Shown here: piece by piece, positions 35,822 through 44,306 of the stretch
Numbering within the stretch: the first letter of the stretch is position 1
Layout of the letters: every line of letters begins with the position of its first letter
Assembly: GCF_009909155.2 (NCBI RefSeq)
Contig: NZ_JAAAPM020000010.1
Span: 1 to 64,000, forward strand
Origin: Flavobacterium undicola
Lineage (GTDB): Bacteria; Bacteroidota; Bacteroidia; Flavobacteriales; Flavobacteriaceae
Direction of reading: 5' to 3'
DNA: 64,000 nucleotides
Program-made: the position numbers and the translations under genes
Notes under the pieces: generated by a model
What the model saw: only the letters and a program-made list of their open reading frames with translations
The model's database searches: none
What the model was told of the DNA's origin: nothing

Positions 35822-37309
35822 CTATTGCCAATTAGGATTTTGCACCAAAACATTGTTTGAATTTGTAACAAATGTTGAAGGAATAGGAAATTTACTGTTC
35901 TTATTATAATTAAAATTAGTTCTACCTAGATTATTCATAATACTGGTTGTATAACCCGGAACAACTTTTTCATAGCGAACTAAATCAAACCAGCGGTTGC
36001 CTTCAATAGCAAGTTCTACTCTTCGCTCTTTCCAAATAAGTTGACGCAATTGAGCCTTATCGGTTACAATGATTTGTGGCAATACACCAGCCTGCAAAAA
36101 CGTTTTATTACCACGAGCTCTAAAACGCACCTGCTCCAGTGCATCCAATGCTTCACTGCTGTTGCCTAATTCATTGGCAGCTTCTGCATAAATAAGTAAT
36201 AAATCAGCATAACGCAGAAATGGAAGATTAAGCTGTTGCTTAAAAAAATCGGCGTCAGGCCATTGTGTTGCCGGCCAAATCACTTTTTTATTTGCATATT
36301 GAAACCCGGTAGCCCAATTGATAGTACCTGTATAACCCTCAATAGTTTCACCCTTGTTAAAAACAGAAGCGGCTTTACGTGGATCATTAAGTTCAAAACT
36401 ATTTACTAAATCATCCGATGGAGCAAAAAATGCACTCCCAAGACCAGATCCAGGAATTCCCTGAAATTCTACATAAGGATTTCTGGTCCGTCCAGCAATA
36501 TTCTGATAGATATAATGTCCCGGCATCATACTCTCAACGGAATATTTTCCGTCGATAGCAAACAGATTTCTAAAGTTAGGGTCAAGACTGTATTCACCAC
36601 TTTGTACTAACAGTTTTGCATACTTATAAGCATTAGTATAATCCTGTCTGTATAGATAAACTTTAGCCAATAATCCCAATGCTGTACCTTTCGTAACACG
36701 CCCTAAGTTGCTGGTTCCCCATACTTGTCTCGTAGGCAGATTTTCTATTGCATATTCAAGATCACTTATAATCAATTTGTAAACATCTTCCTGTGAGCTT
36801 TTAGGAATATTGAATTCGGCTGCTGTTGGTACATGATCACGTATCACTACATCTCCAAAAACATTTACCAAATCAAAATGCCAATATGCTCTAAAGTAAC
36901 GCGCTTGCGCATTGTACTGCGTAGCTTTGCTGTCATTATACTTACTTGCTAACTTTAAAACCTGATTACAGTCATTAAGATACAGATACCATCTTTCCCA
37001 AAGACGCTCTATGTATATATTGGAAGGGTTATTAGTGAAGGTATAGGCCGAAGTAAAATTGACATCAGCAGTATTCATTTTTACATCATCTGAACAAAAT
37101 TCATGTGATGTAAAATACATAGTTCCTAATCTGAAGAAACGCCAGTTGACTGAAGAATATACTCTGTTAAGGGCATCATCAATACTTTTTTCATCAGAAA
37201 AATAAACATCAGTAGTCAGCTGTGACTCAGGAGTAACATTAAGGGATTCATCACAGGAAACCAAAAGGATTAATCCAGCAATGGTTAAAATATATTTTAG
37301 CTTTTTCAT
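35822..37309 (-). CDS. SusD/RagB-family outer-membrane glycan-binding lipoprotein
   Basis: 495 residues. The signal peptide ends in a lipobox-like ILLVSCDESLNV. The SusD fold is seen as TPR-like helices (YNAQARYFRAYWHFDLVNVF, LPFLRYADLLLIYAEAANEL) and the C-terminal block WKERRVELAIEGNRWFDLVR, followed by FPIPSTFV and QNPNW. SusD is the lid of the SusC channel and captures oligosaccharides on the cell surface. The stop-to-start gap from SusC is 22 bp, a coupled pair. The enzymes encoded downstream point to arabinofuranose-containing glycans as ligand, which is inference. Confidence 0.94.
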   Translation of the reverse strand: MKKLKYILTIAGLILLVSCDESLNVTPESQLTTDVYFSDEKSIDDALNRVYSSVNWRFFRLGTMYFTSHEFCSDDVKMNTADVNFTSAYTFTNNPSNIYIERLWERWYLYLNDCNQVLKLASKYNDSKATQYNAQARYFRAYWHFDLVNVFGDVVIRDHVPTAAEFNIPKSSQEDVYKLIISDLEYAIENLPTRQVWGTSNLGRVTKGTALGLLAKVYLYRQDYTNAYKYAKLLVQSGEYSLDPNFRNLFAIDGKYSVESMMPGHYIYQNIAGRTRNPYVEFQGIPGSGLGSAFFAPSDDLVNSFELNDPRKAASVFNKGETIEGYTGTINWATGFQYANKKVIWPATQWPDADFFKQQLNLPFLRYADLLLIYAEAANELGNSSEALDALEQVRFRARGNKTFLQAGVLPQIIVTDKAQLRQLIWKERRVELAIEGNRWFDLVRYEKVVPGYTTSIMNNLGRTNFNYNKNSKFPIPSTFVTNSNNVLVQNPNWQ

Positions 37310-37331
37310 GCTTAATGAGTTTTATTATTAA

Positions 37332-40300
37332 TTAAAAATTAAGGTTCATACCAAATTGCATACTGCCTGAAATAGGAAATGAATTATAATCAAGTCCATC
37401 AGCTAATTCCGGTGTAAAGCCCTTGTACTTAGTAAAATACAACAAATTCGCTCCTGTCAAATAGAATCGTAATTTGCTTATTCCTATTTTTTCAGTAACT
37501 GAATCCGGCAGTGTATAACCAAGGGTTGCATTTCTCAATTTCACATAGTTCCCGTTGAATACCATAATATCTATGGTTCTGTTCATGTTTACAGATCCTG
37601 CAGCCAGACGCGGCATAGTTGCCCCAGTATTAGTAGGAGTCCATGAATCCAACCAATCTGTATGCATATTGTTGTTAGGCGAGGTAAAATCGTTATAAGA
37701 GTTATTCATCACCTTTGCCCCAAAACTTCCCATAAAGTCTAAACTAAAATCAAAATTTTTATACTCTGCATTCAAAGCAATACTTCCAGTGAATTTAGGA
37801 AAAGGATTTCCAATATTAGTCTGATCATCCGGAGTGATCTGACCATCACCATTAGTATCCACATAAATCATATCTCCTAATTTTGCCGCTGTATGGTAAG
37901 CTGTTTTTCCTTTACTTACTGCATAAGCATTCCAACTGTCAACATCAGCTTGCGTGCGATAAATTCCCTGAGTTTTGTAACCATAGAAATAATTAAAAGG
38001 CTGACCTTCTTTTATACGGGTTTGTAAATTTGTAGAGAATGTAGTATTGGTAGTAGTAAGGCCATTCCAGTCAACAACTTCGTTTTTAAAGGAACTACCA
38101 GTGAAGTTAACTCCATATTTAAAATTATTTTTGTTGTCCTGCCATCCTATCATTACCTCATATCCTTTATTTTGTACTGAACCAGCATTACTGTATGTCG
38201 GAGCTATACCTACTGAACCACCCTGTATAGGCAATATCATCAGTAAATCTTCTGTTTTTCGGTTAAAATAGTCAAATTCAAAAGTAAGTCTGTTATCCAG
38301 TGCGCTCATTTCCAAACCTAAGTCAGCCTGAATATTATTTTCCCATTTTACATTAGGATTATAATCATTTACAATACCTGCCGCAGGGTTAAGCTGACCG
38401 TTGAAAACTGCATGGAATTCATCACTCTGCGTAACTAATGCATAAGCTACATTATTAAAAATTTTGTCGTTACCAGTCATACCCCAACTTCCTCTTATTT
38501 TTAAGTTATTAAGCCAGCTTAGCTGTTTTAGGAAGCTTTCTTCACTGATTCTCCAACCTAAAGCTGCAGAAGGGAAATACCCCCATTTGTTATTTGGTCC
38601 AAATTTTGAAGAACCATCGGCACGGATTGTTGCCGTAAACAGATAACGATCCTTTAATGCATAATTAGTCCTGAACCAAAACGATGCTCTTGATGATTTT
38701 GTCGGCAGAAATACATTAACAGTTCTGTTATTTAAACTAGCTGAATATATAGAAGCATAATCCAGATTATCCACAGCATATTTTTTACCTGTGGCTCCCA
38801 GACCACGAAATTGGGTTGCTTCTGAACTCTGTCCGACAAGCAGATTTAGACGATTGCTTTCATTAATTTTTTTATCATAGGTTAGTGTATTGGTCCATAA
38901 CCATGTATTATTAGTGCTATAGTTTTCAGTATAACTGTTTGGATTATTAAATTGGAATGAAGGATTTATACTGTATTGTGGCAAGAACTGGTCAAAACGT
39001 GTAAACATCCAGTCTTCTCCAAATGATGTCTTAAACTGAAGTCCGTCTATAATATCCCAACTTCCCCATAAGTCCCCTACAAAACGGAGATCATTTGTAT
39101 TGGCATCCTTATTCAATTCTAATTCTGCAGCTGGGTTAATCAAATCATTATTCTGCATTGGATTCCATGCTCCCTGATTATTTTTAGGAATAATAAGTGG
39201 TGAACCTGAAAGAACAGAACGCACTGTTCTATAAGTCAATGCCTGACCTGTATTTGCGTTGCTAATATTGAAATTATGTCCGATTTTTATCTGACTATTA
39301 AGCTTATAGTCATTATTGATTCGTAAGGTCCAACGGTTATAATTTGTATTATTCCAAACCCCTTTCTGTTCAAAATACCCTAAGCTTATATTGTAGTTTA
39401 CATTTTCAGTACCTCCTGAAGCAGATACCTGATGATCACTCATTAAACCCGTTCTGCTGATTTCGTCCATCCAGTTGGTTCCTTGTCCATACTGAGAAGG
39501 ATTTGAGTAAGGCTGTGTTTGTCCGGCAGTGGATGCCACTGTATTCATCAGCGTCGCATACTCACTCCCATTGGCTAGCTTGTAATTATCAAGTACAAAT
39601 TGACTTCCAATACTTCCTGAATAAGAAATAACACTTTTCCCAGATTTCCCTTTTTTAGTCGTAACCATGATTACACCATTCGCTCCACGGGAACCATAAA
39701 TAGCAGTAGCCGAGGCGTCTTTCAATACGCTCATGGACTCAATATCTTTTGGATTCAACCAAGTCACATCATTTGTCATCATACCGTCTACTACATAAAG
39801 TGGAGAAGAATCACTATTGGTACCAATACCACGAATTCTAACTACAGGACTTGCTCCCGGTGATCCTGATGATACTACTGTCAAACCACTTTTACCTTGT
39901 AGTGCTTCCGCTGCGTTTCCTCCTCTAATACCGTTTATATCTTTTGCTTTCACCGTAGTAACAGCACCAGTAAGATCGGTTTTCTTCTGTGAGCCATACC
40001 CTATTACAACTACTTCTTGTAAAGCCTGAGAAGATTCTCTTAATGTTATTTTAAAATCTGTCTTATTTCCAATTGGAATTTCCATTGTATCAAAACCAAT
40101 AAAAGAAACTACTAAAACTTTGGCTGCATCATCAACTCTAATGCTAAACTTCCCGTCCATATCAGTAGAAGTACTATTGCTAGTTCCTTTTACAAGAACA
40201 CTTGCTCCAGGAAGTGAAAGTCCTTTAACATCCACAACCACTCCACTAAGCACTTTTTGTTGAGCTTCATTTACTGAAGCAGTAACATTATCTTCTGAAA

Positions 40301-40667
40301 TTGCAGTTGTTTTTTGCAATATAATTTGATTACTAACAACTGTATAAGTAATATTAAGTGGTTTTAATATTCTGGAAAGCACTGCCGACAAAACTTCATT
40401 CTCTGCCTTAACAGTTACTTTTTGATCAAAAGAAACCATTCTAGAATTGTAAGAAAATTTAACGTTGGCTGATTTCCCCAGTTCAGTCAATGCTTTGTTT
40501 AAATTCACATCTGATATGGAAATAGTTACTTTGGTATCTAATTTCCCCTGTCCATTTAAGCTGTTTGCCATGGTTACAGTTGAAAAAATGAGAGCTAATA
40601 CAAATTGGTATAATGTCATCTTCATGAGTCGAATTAGTAATCGTTGTTTTACTACGGTTTTTTTCAT
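37332..40667 (-). CDS. SusC/RagA-family TonB-dependent transporter with STN signalling domain
   Basis: 1111 residues. Order: N-terminal signal/anchor, an STN domain (about 45-115, VTISISDVNLNKALTELGKS), a carboxypeptidase-regulatory-like domain (LSGVVVDVKGLSLPGASVLV), the plug with QEVVVIGYGSQKKTDLTGAV, and a 22-strand barrel ending in FGMNLNF. The STN domain, absent from many SusC proteins, contacts FecR-type anti-sigma factors; such a gene lies immediately upstream. It imports oligosaccharides across the outer membrane with SusD. A hairpin (40754-40782) lies between FecR and this gene, so it may have its own, sigma-dependent promoter. Confidence 0.95.
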   Translation of the reverse strand: MKKTVVKQRLLIRLMKMTLYQFVLALIFSTVTMANSLNGQGKLDTKVTISISDVNLNKALTELGKSANVKFSYNSRMVSFDQKVTVKAENEVLSAVLSRILKPLNITYTVVSNQIILQKTTAISEDNVTASVNEAQQKVLSGVVVDVKGLSLPGASVLVKGTSNSTSTDMDGKFSIRVDDAAKVLVVSFIGFDTMEIPIGNKTDFKITLRESSQALQEVVVIGYGSQKKTDLTGAVTTVKAKDINGIRGGNAAEALQGKSGLTVVSSGSPGASPVVRIRGIGTNSDSSPLYVVDGMMTNDVTWLNPKDIESMSVLKDASATAIYGSRGANGVIMVTTKKGKSGKSVISYSGSIGSQFVLDNYKLANGSEYATLMNTVASTAGQTQPYSNPSQYGQGTNWMDEISRTGLMSDHQVSASGGTENVNYNISLGYFEQKGVWNNTNYNRWTLRINNDYKLNSQIKIGHNFNISNANTGQALTYRTVRSVLSGSPLIIPKNNQGAWNPMQNNDLINPAAELELNKDANTNDLRFVGDLWGSWDIIDGLQFKTSFGEDWMFTRFDQFLPQYSINPSFQFNNPNSYTENYSTNNTWLWTNTLTYDKKINESNRLNLLVGQSSEATQFRGLGATGKKYAVDNLDYASIYSASLNNRTVNVFLPTKSSRASFWFRTNYALKDRYLFTATIRADGSSKFGPNNKWGYFPSAALGWRISEESFLKQLSWLNNLKIRGSWGMTGNDKIFNNVAYALVTQSDEFHAVFNGQLNPAAGIVNDYNPNVKWENNIQADLGLEMSALDNRLTFEFDYFNRKTEDLLMILPIQGGSVGIAPTYSNAGSVQNKGYEVMIGWQDNKNNFKYGVNFTGSSFKNEVVDWNGLTTTNTTFSTNLQTRIKEGQPFNYFYGYKTQGIYRTQADVDSWNAYAVSKGKTAYHTAAKLGDMIYVDTNGDGQITPDDQTNIGNPFPKFTGSIALNAEYKNFDFSLDFMGSFGAKVMNNSYNDFTSPNNNMHTDWLDSWTPTNTGATMPRLAAGSVNMNRTIDIMVFNGNYVKLRNATLGYTLPDSVTEKIGISKLRFYLTGANLLYFTKYKGFTPELADGLDYNSFPISGSMQFGMNLNF

Positions 40668-40753
40668 AATTTTGGTTTGTGTTATTAATACTATTTAAGG
40701 GTACTTAAGAAACATTTCAAACCCACTTTGCAGAGTGAGTTTAAAGCTTTTAG

Positions 40754-40782
40754 GCGTCGAAAATGTTGCAGCATTTCGACGC
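40754..40782. terminator. Hairpin between FecR and SusC genes
   Basis: The arms GCGTCGAAAATG and CATTTCGACGC form a stable stem. The T-run lies on the plus-strand side, where no gene would need it. On the minus strand it may mark the end of the sigma-FecR transcript or a leader structure of SusC mRNA. Confidence 0.45.
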
Positions 40783-40814
40783 TTTTTTATTTTATTACAT
40801 AGGCTAAATTTATT

Positions 40815-41930
40815 TTAATTACACCCTTTAGATAAAATGGTTATTTGATTTCCGTTCATTGTATAACTGGAATTATTACCAATACTTTTACATATAATTT
40901 TTAATTTTTCAGGCAAAGGTTGGTCACTTAAAGAAGTCGTTAAATGACATTTTTCTAATACCTGTTTTGGAAAATCTATTTCTACCGAATAGGCTTGTTC
41001 TATGGTTTTAAAAATTTGAGCCACAGGAATATCGGTAAACTCAAAACTTAACTGTTCAATACTTCGTATCGAACTACTCAAAGATTTATCTAGCGTAATA
41101 TCAGTAATCTTATTAAAAGTCTGATTTTTACGAACGAAACGAAGTGCTTGATTAGGCAACAATACTATTTCTTCCTGAGATGAATTTCGGATGGCTTTTT
41201 CCGACTTTACTTTTACCTTTCCTGTTCGCACTAAAACTTCTACATCTGATTGATTAGCATAGGCTTTTATTCGAAAACTGGTTCCTATCACCTTAGTAAC
41301 AATTTCATTGGCATGAACAAAAAATGGTTTTTTAGGGTTTTTGCTAATTTCAAAAAAAGCTTCTCCTGACAAATACACATTTCGTTCATTACCCATAAAA
41401 ACTTTAGGATAGCTCAACTTACTCTTAGGCTGTAATAAAACCGAACTTCCATCAGATAAGGTTACAATTTGTGGTTTATTCGAATTATTAATTTGTTCTA
41501 ACAAACCATTATCATCTGTATTGGCAACTATTTGTTCGTAATAAGAATTATTATTTTTGCTAACAAAATAGTTATCATAAACATAGAAAGAAAGTAAACC
41601 AAAAACCAAGATTGCAGCAATTTTTCTAAACCAAGTGGTTTTCCACAATTGGATTAACTTTTGCTCCATTTTACTCTCTTGTTCTATTTTTTCAATTTTC
41701 ATCCAGGTGCTTTGTAATGCTGCATCTACTTGTTCCTGAGACAAATCATGCTCTGGAACCTTCATTGCTAACAACCACAAACGAGCTTCTTCAACTAATT
41801 TTGCACGTTTAGGATGCTCTAAGGTCCATTCTTCCCAACAATTTGAATCTTCTTTTGACCTCATCCACAATCGGAATGACTCGTCAGCCAAAAAATCTTC
41901 TATTTCTCTATATTGATTACGTTCTTTCAT
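40815..41930 (-). CDS. FecR-family anti-sigma factor
   Basis: 371 residues. The N-terminal cytoplasmic anti-sigma region (about 1-90) is followed by a single helix IAAILVFGLLSFYVYDNYFV. The periplasmic FecR domain has VTLSDGSSVLLQPKSKLSYP and VYLSGEAFFEISKNPKKPFF, with FVHANEIVTKVIGTSFRIKA. A C-terminal DUF4974 domain (LSFEFTDIPVAQIFKTIEQ) contacts the STN domain of SusC. It is 76 bp from the ECF sigma gene. It holds the sigma factor until the transporter reports substrate. Confidence 0.95.
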   Translation of the reverse strand: MKERNQYREIEDFLADESFRLWMRSKEDSNCWEEWTLEHPKRAKLVEEARLWLLAMKVPEHDLSQEQVDAALQSTWMKIEKIEQESKMEQKLIQLWKTTWFRKIAAILVFGLLSFYVYDNYFVSKNNNSYYEQIVANTDDNGLLEQINNSNKPQIVTLSDGSSVLLQPKSKLSYPKVFMGNERNVYLSGEAFFEISKNPKKPFFVHANEIVTKVIGTSFRIKAYANQSDVEVLVRTGKVKVKSEKAIRNSSQEEIVLLPNQALRFVRKNQTFNKITDITLDKSLSSSIRSIEQLSFEFTDIPVAQIFKTIEQAYSVEIDFPKQVLEKCHLTTSLSDQPLPEKLKIICKSIGNNSSYTMNGNQITILSKGCN

Positions 41931-42006
41931 TTTTAAAAGTGTTTCTGCTATCTAAAAGGACAACCACTATGTTACATACTCACTAACTCGTAACTTTATT
42001 ATTAAT

Positions 42007-42621
42007 TTAAATCCAATTGGCTAACAACATTAAAAGCAAAGCCATATTTCCCTTCCATTCCTTACGAATATTTACCAAAGCTCGATGCAATAAATTATTA
42101 GCCGATTGATAATTGACATTTAATATTTCTGCAACTTGGTCTACATTCAAACCATGATGATATCTTAAATACAAAGCCTCTTTTTGCCTGGCTGGCAAAA
42201 CATTTAATACCTTGTTAAGATGCGCTACTTTTCCAGCAGTCAACTCATCAGAAATCAATTGTTGTTCTATCGAAAAATCAAACAAAAAATCAATGGCATC
42301 TACTGACTTTGTTTTATTAAAAACTTTATCACGCTGCTGCAAACGCACAATACGCTTGCGCACACAAGACAACAAATAAGCTTTTACCACTACTGTATCA
42401 CTAACACTATTTCTATACACCCATATATCAGTAAAAACATCCTGAACACAATCTTGAATCTTTTCAGAAAATGGAGAAAAAGTATTCCCATACTGAATCA
42501 AGTAACTATAGTATTTTTTAAAAAGTGTCGAAAATGCTTTTTCATCTCCTGCCTTCATCTCTACCCATAGCTCATTGTCATCAAGAACTGCGTTATGTAA
42601 AATTTGATTTTTCAAACTCAA
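42007..42621 (-). CDS. ECF-type RNA polymerase sigma factor
   Basis: 204 residues. Region 2 has FSTLFKKYYSYLIQYG and DCVQDVFTDIWVYRNS. Region 4 has LPARQKEALYLRYHHGLNVD with an HTH (QVAEILNVNYQSANNLLHRA). It is the first gene of the minus-strand locus, with its cognate FecR next. Expected to turn on the SusC/SusD and enzyme genes when FecR is released. Target promoters cannot be defined from one locus. Confidence 0.94.
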   Translation of the reverse strand: MSLKNQILHNAVLDDNELWVEMKAGDEKAFSTLFKKYYSYLIQYGNTFSPFSEKIQDCVQDVFTDIWVYRNSVSDTVVVKAYLLSCVRKRIVRLQQRDKVFNKTKSVDAIDFLFDFSIEQQLISDELTAGKVAHLNKVLNVLPARQKEALYLRYHHGLNVDQVAEILNVNYQSANNLLHRALVNIRKEWKGNMALLLMLLANWI

Positions 42622-42683
42622 AAGATTAATGATTATTTACTATTCATTTTCATGAACTTTTACTCTTCTTTTTTTCCTTATTT

Positions 42684-42720
42684 AAAAAAGAGTTGCTATT
42701 GATCACAACAACTCTTTTTA
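42684..42720. terminator. Hairpin in the 349-bp gap before the sigma gene
   Basis: The arms AAAAAAGAGTTG and CAACTCTTTTTA form a bidirectional-type hairpin. The genes on both sides point away from it, so its job is unclear. The remaining gap (42622-42970) is very AT-rich; apart from a TATATTTA near 42946 that resembles a -7 box for the plus-strand gene I see nothing. Confidence 0.5.
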
Positions 42721-42970
42721 CCAACTAATAATATGACTAACCAAAATCACATATAAGAAAATTTCTTTTATACATAAAGAACCGTTTTTTTATTATATAC
42801 TCACTAAATTAAAACTTTTTTTTTACTTAGCATAAAAATAACCCACAAACCTTATTATTACTCACAAAAACAAAATTATTTTCTTGCAAAATTCATCCTT
42901 ATAAAATCAGAAATAATATTTTATTTAAAGATAATTGCTAATTTAGTATATTTATGCAAATTTTATATAC

Positions 42971-43390
42971 ATGGAAATTATCAGCTGCCCAAAATGCCAA
43001 GATAGTAAAATAGTTAAAAGTGGGGTTATAAACCAAAAACAAAGGTATTTATGCAAAAATTGCAATTACTTTTTTACGGTAAACAAGATAGGAAAAAAAA
43101 TTGACGACTACTATGTTACTAAAGCTTTGCAACTTTATCTCGAAGGATTAAGCTATAGAGAAATTGAAAGAATCATTGGAGTCTCTCATGTAAGTATTAG
43201 TAATTGGATAAAATCCTTCAATATAAAAAAACCAGCAAACACAAACTACCACCCCACTTACAAAATACTAAATCACTTAGAATTAGTAGAATATATAAAA
43301 AACAAAGAAATTCTTTCAGGAGCAGGGATGATTATCACCGAACTTGGAGATAAATTTATGCTTATAAAATGGGAACGTTTTAAAAAATAA
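42971..43390 (+). CDS. IS1 InsA-like zinc-ribbon/HTH protein, possibly a domesticated regulator
   Basis: 139 residues. The zinc ribbon (ISCPKCQDSKIVKSG and YLCKNCNYFFT, four Cys) is followed by a helix-turn-helix (GLSYREIERIIGVSHVSISN), as in InsA of IS1. A 45-residue C-terminus follows (MIITELGDKFMLIKWERFKK). No DDE catalytic residues, InsB-type continuation or flanking inverted repeats were found, so it does not look like an active element. It lies 104 bp ahead of the acetate channel gene, on the same strand. It may bind DNA as a regulator of the acetate genes, which is inference. Confidence 0.7.
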   Translation: MEIISCPKCQDSKIVKSGVINQKQRYLCKNCNYFFTVNKIGKKIDDYYVTKALQLYLEGLSYREIERIIGVSHVSISNWIKSFNIKKPANTNYHPTYKILNHLELVEYIKNKEILSGAGMIITELGDKFMLIKWERFKK

Positions 43391-43494
43391 CTATATCCTT
43401 TACAACTATATATATCTTATTTTTTTTTATAAACAAAAAAACTGAATTTGCTACTCTATTTAACCTTAATCAACCTTAATTTTTTTAAACCAAA

Positions 43495-44055
43495 ATGGAA
43501 CAAATATTAAAAGACACTACTGCCAACCCAGCACCACTAGGACTTTTTGGCTTCGGAATGACAACTATTTTATTAAACATTCACAATGCCGGATTCTTCG
43601 AGCTTAATGCAATGATTATGGGAATGGGAATATTTTTTGGAGGAATACAACAGGTTATTGCCGGAATTATGGAATGGAAAAAAGGAAATGGTTTTGCCAT
43701 GGCAGCGTTTACTTCATATGGTTTTTTCTGGTTGTCTCTTGTTGCCTTATGGTTACTTCCTTTAGTAGGAGGCACAAAACCTGACGGAGCTTCAATGGGA
43801 TGCTATTTAGGAATGTGGGGATTATTTACACTAGCTTTTTTCATAGGAACATTGAACGGAAACACTATTGGAAAACTTATTTTTGGCTCCCTTGTAGTTC
43901 TATTTGCATTATTGTCTACAGCTAGTTTTACAGGAAGCGAAAGTATTCATACCATTGCGGGTTACGAAGGAATTCTATGTGGCTTTTTCGCTTTTTACGA
44001 AGCAGCTGCAATTGTAATTAATGAAAAATTAGGCAGACAGGCATTACCATTATAA
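43495..44055 (+). CDS. satP: Acetate/succinate channel, GPR1/FUN34/YaaH family
   Basis: 186 residues and six membrane helices. The N-terminal NPAPLGLFGFGMTTILLNIH is the NPAPLGL signature of the family. GIFFGGIQQVIAGIMEWKKG and FTSYGFFWLSL are further conserved blocks. It takes up acetate (and perhaps succinate) with protons across the inner membrane. A terminator follows it, separating it from the sensor-kinase operon although the functions match. Confidence 0.93.
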   Translation: MEQILKDTTANPAPLGLFGFGMTTILLNIHNAGFFELNAMIMGMGIFFGGIQQVIAGIMEWKKGNGFAMAAFTSYGFFWLSLVALWLLPLVGGTKPDGASMGCYLGMWGLFTLAFFIGTLNGNTIGKLIFGSLVVLFALLSTASFTGSESIHTIAGYEGILCGFFAFYEAAAIVINEKLGRQALPL

Positions 44056-44066
44056 AATCATATAAC

Positions 44067-44105
44067 ATACAATAGCTTTATTAATTTAAGGCTATTGTAT
44101 TTTTC
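44067..44105 (+). terminator. Terminator after satP
   Basis: The arms ATACAATAGC and GCTATTGTAT are followed by TTTTTC. The hairpin ends just before the next gene. Confidence 0.7.
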
Positions 44106-44111
44106 ATTTCA

Positions 44112-44306
44112 ATGAAAAAAAGACATGAACAAAAATTAATTATCCTTTCAATGCTTATGATTTTAGCATTGAACATTCCGCTTATTCTATTATTTGATAG
44201 TTCAAAACCCTTATTTGGTTTCCCAATTATCTACATCTATCTCTTTTCGGCCTGGTTATTCTCAATTGGCACAACCTACTTAATTGTAAAAAAATATTAT
44301 GAGTAG
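44112..44306 (+). CDS. Small two-helix membrane protein paired with the symporter-kinase
   Basis: 64 residues: helix 1 LIILSMLMILALNIPLILLF, a short loop, and helix 2 IIYIYLFSAWLFSIGTTYLI, with a basic end. It overlaps the next gene by 8 bp, so they are translationally coupled. Its shape and position resemble the small subunits (DUF4212/DUF3311-like) found next to sodium:solute symporters. It probably assembles with the transporter part of the kinase, which is inference. Confidence 0.75.
   Translation: MKKRHEQKLIILSMLMILALNIPLILLFDSSKPLFGFPIIYIYLFSAWLFSIGTTYLIVKKYYE

Noticed and set aside
42971..43390. Active IS1-type insertion sequence
   Set aside because: No catalytic transposase part, terminal inverted repeats or target duplication could be seen around it.
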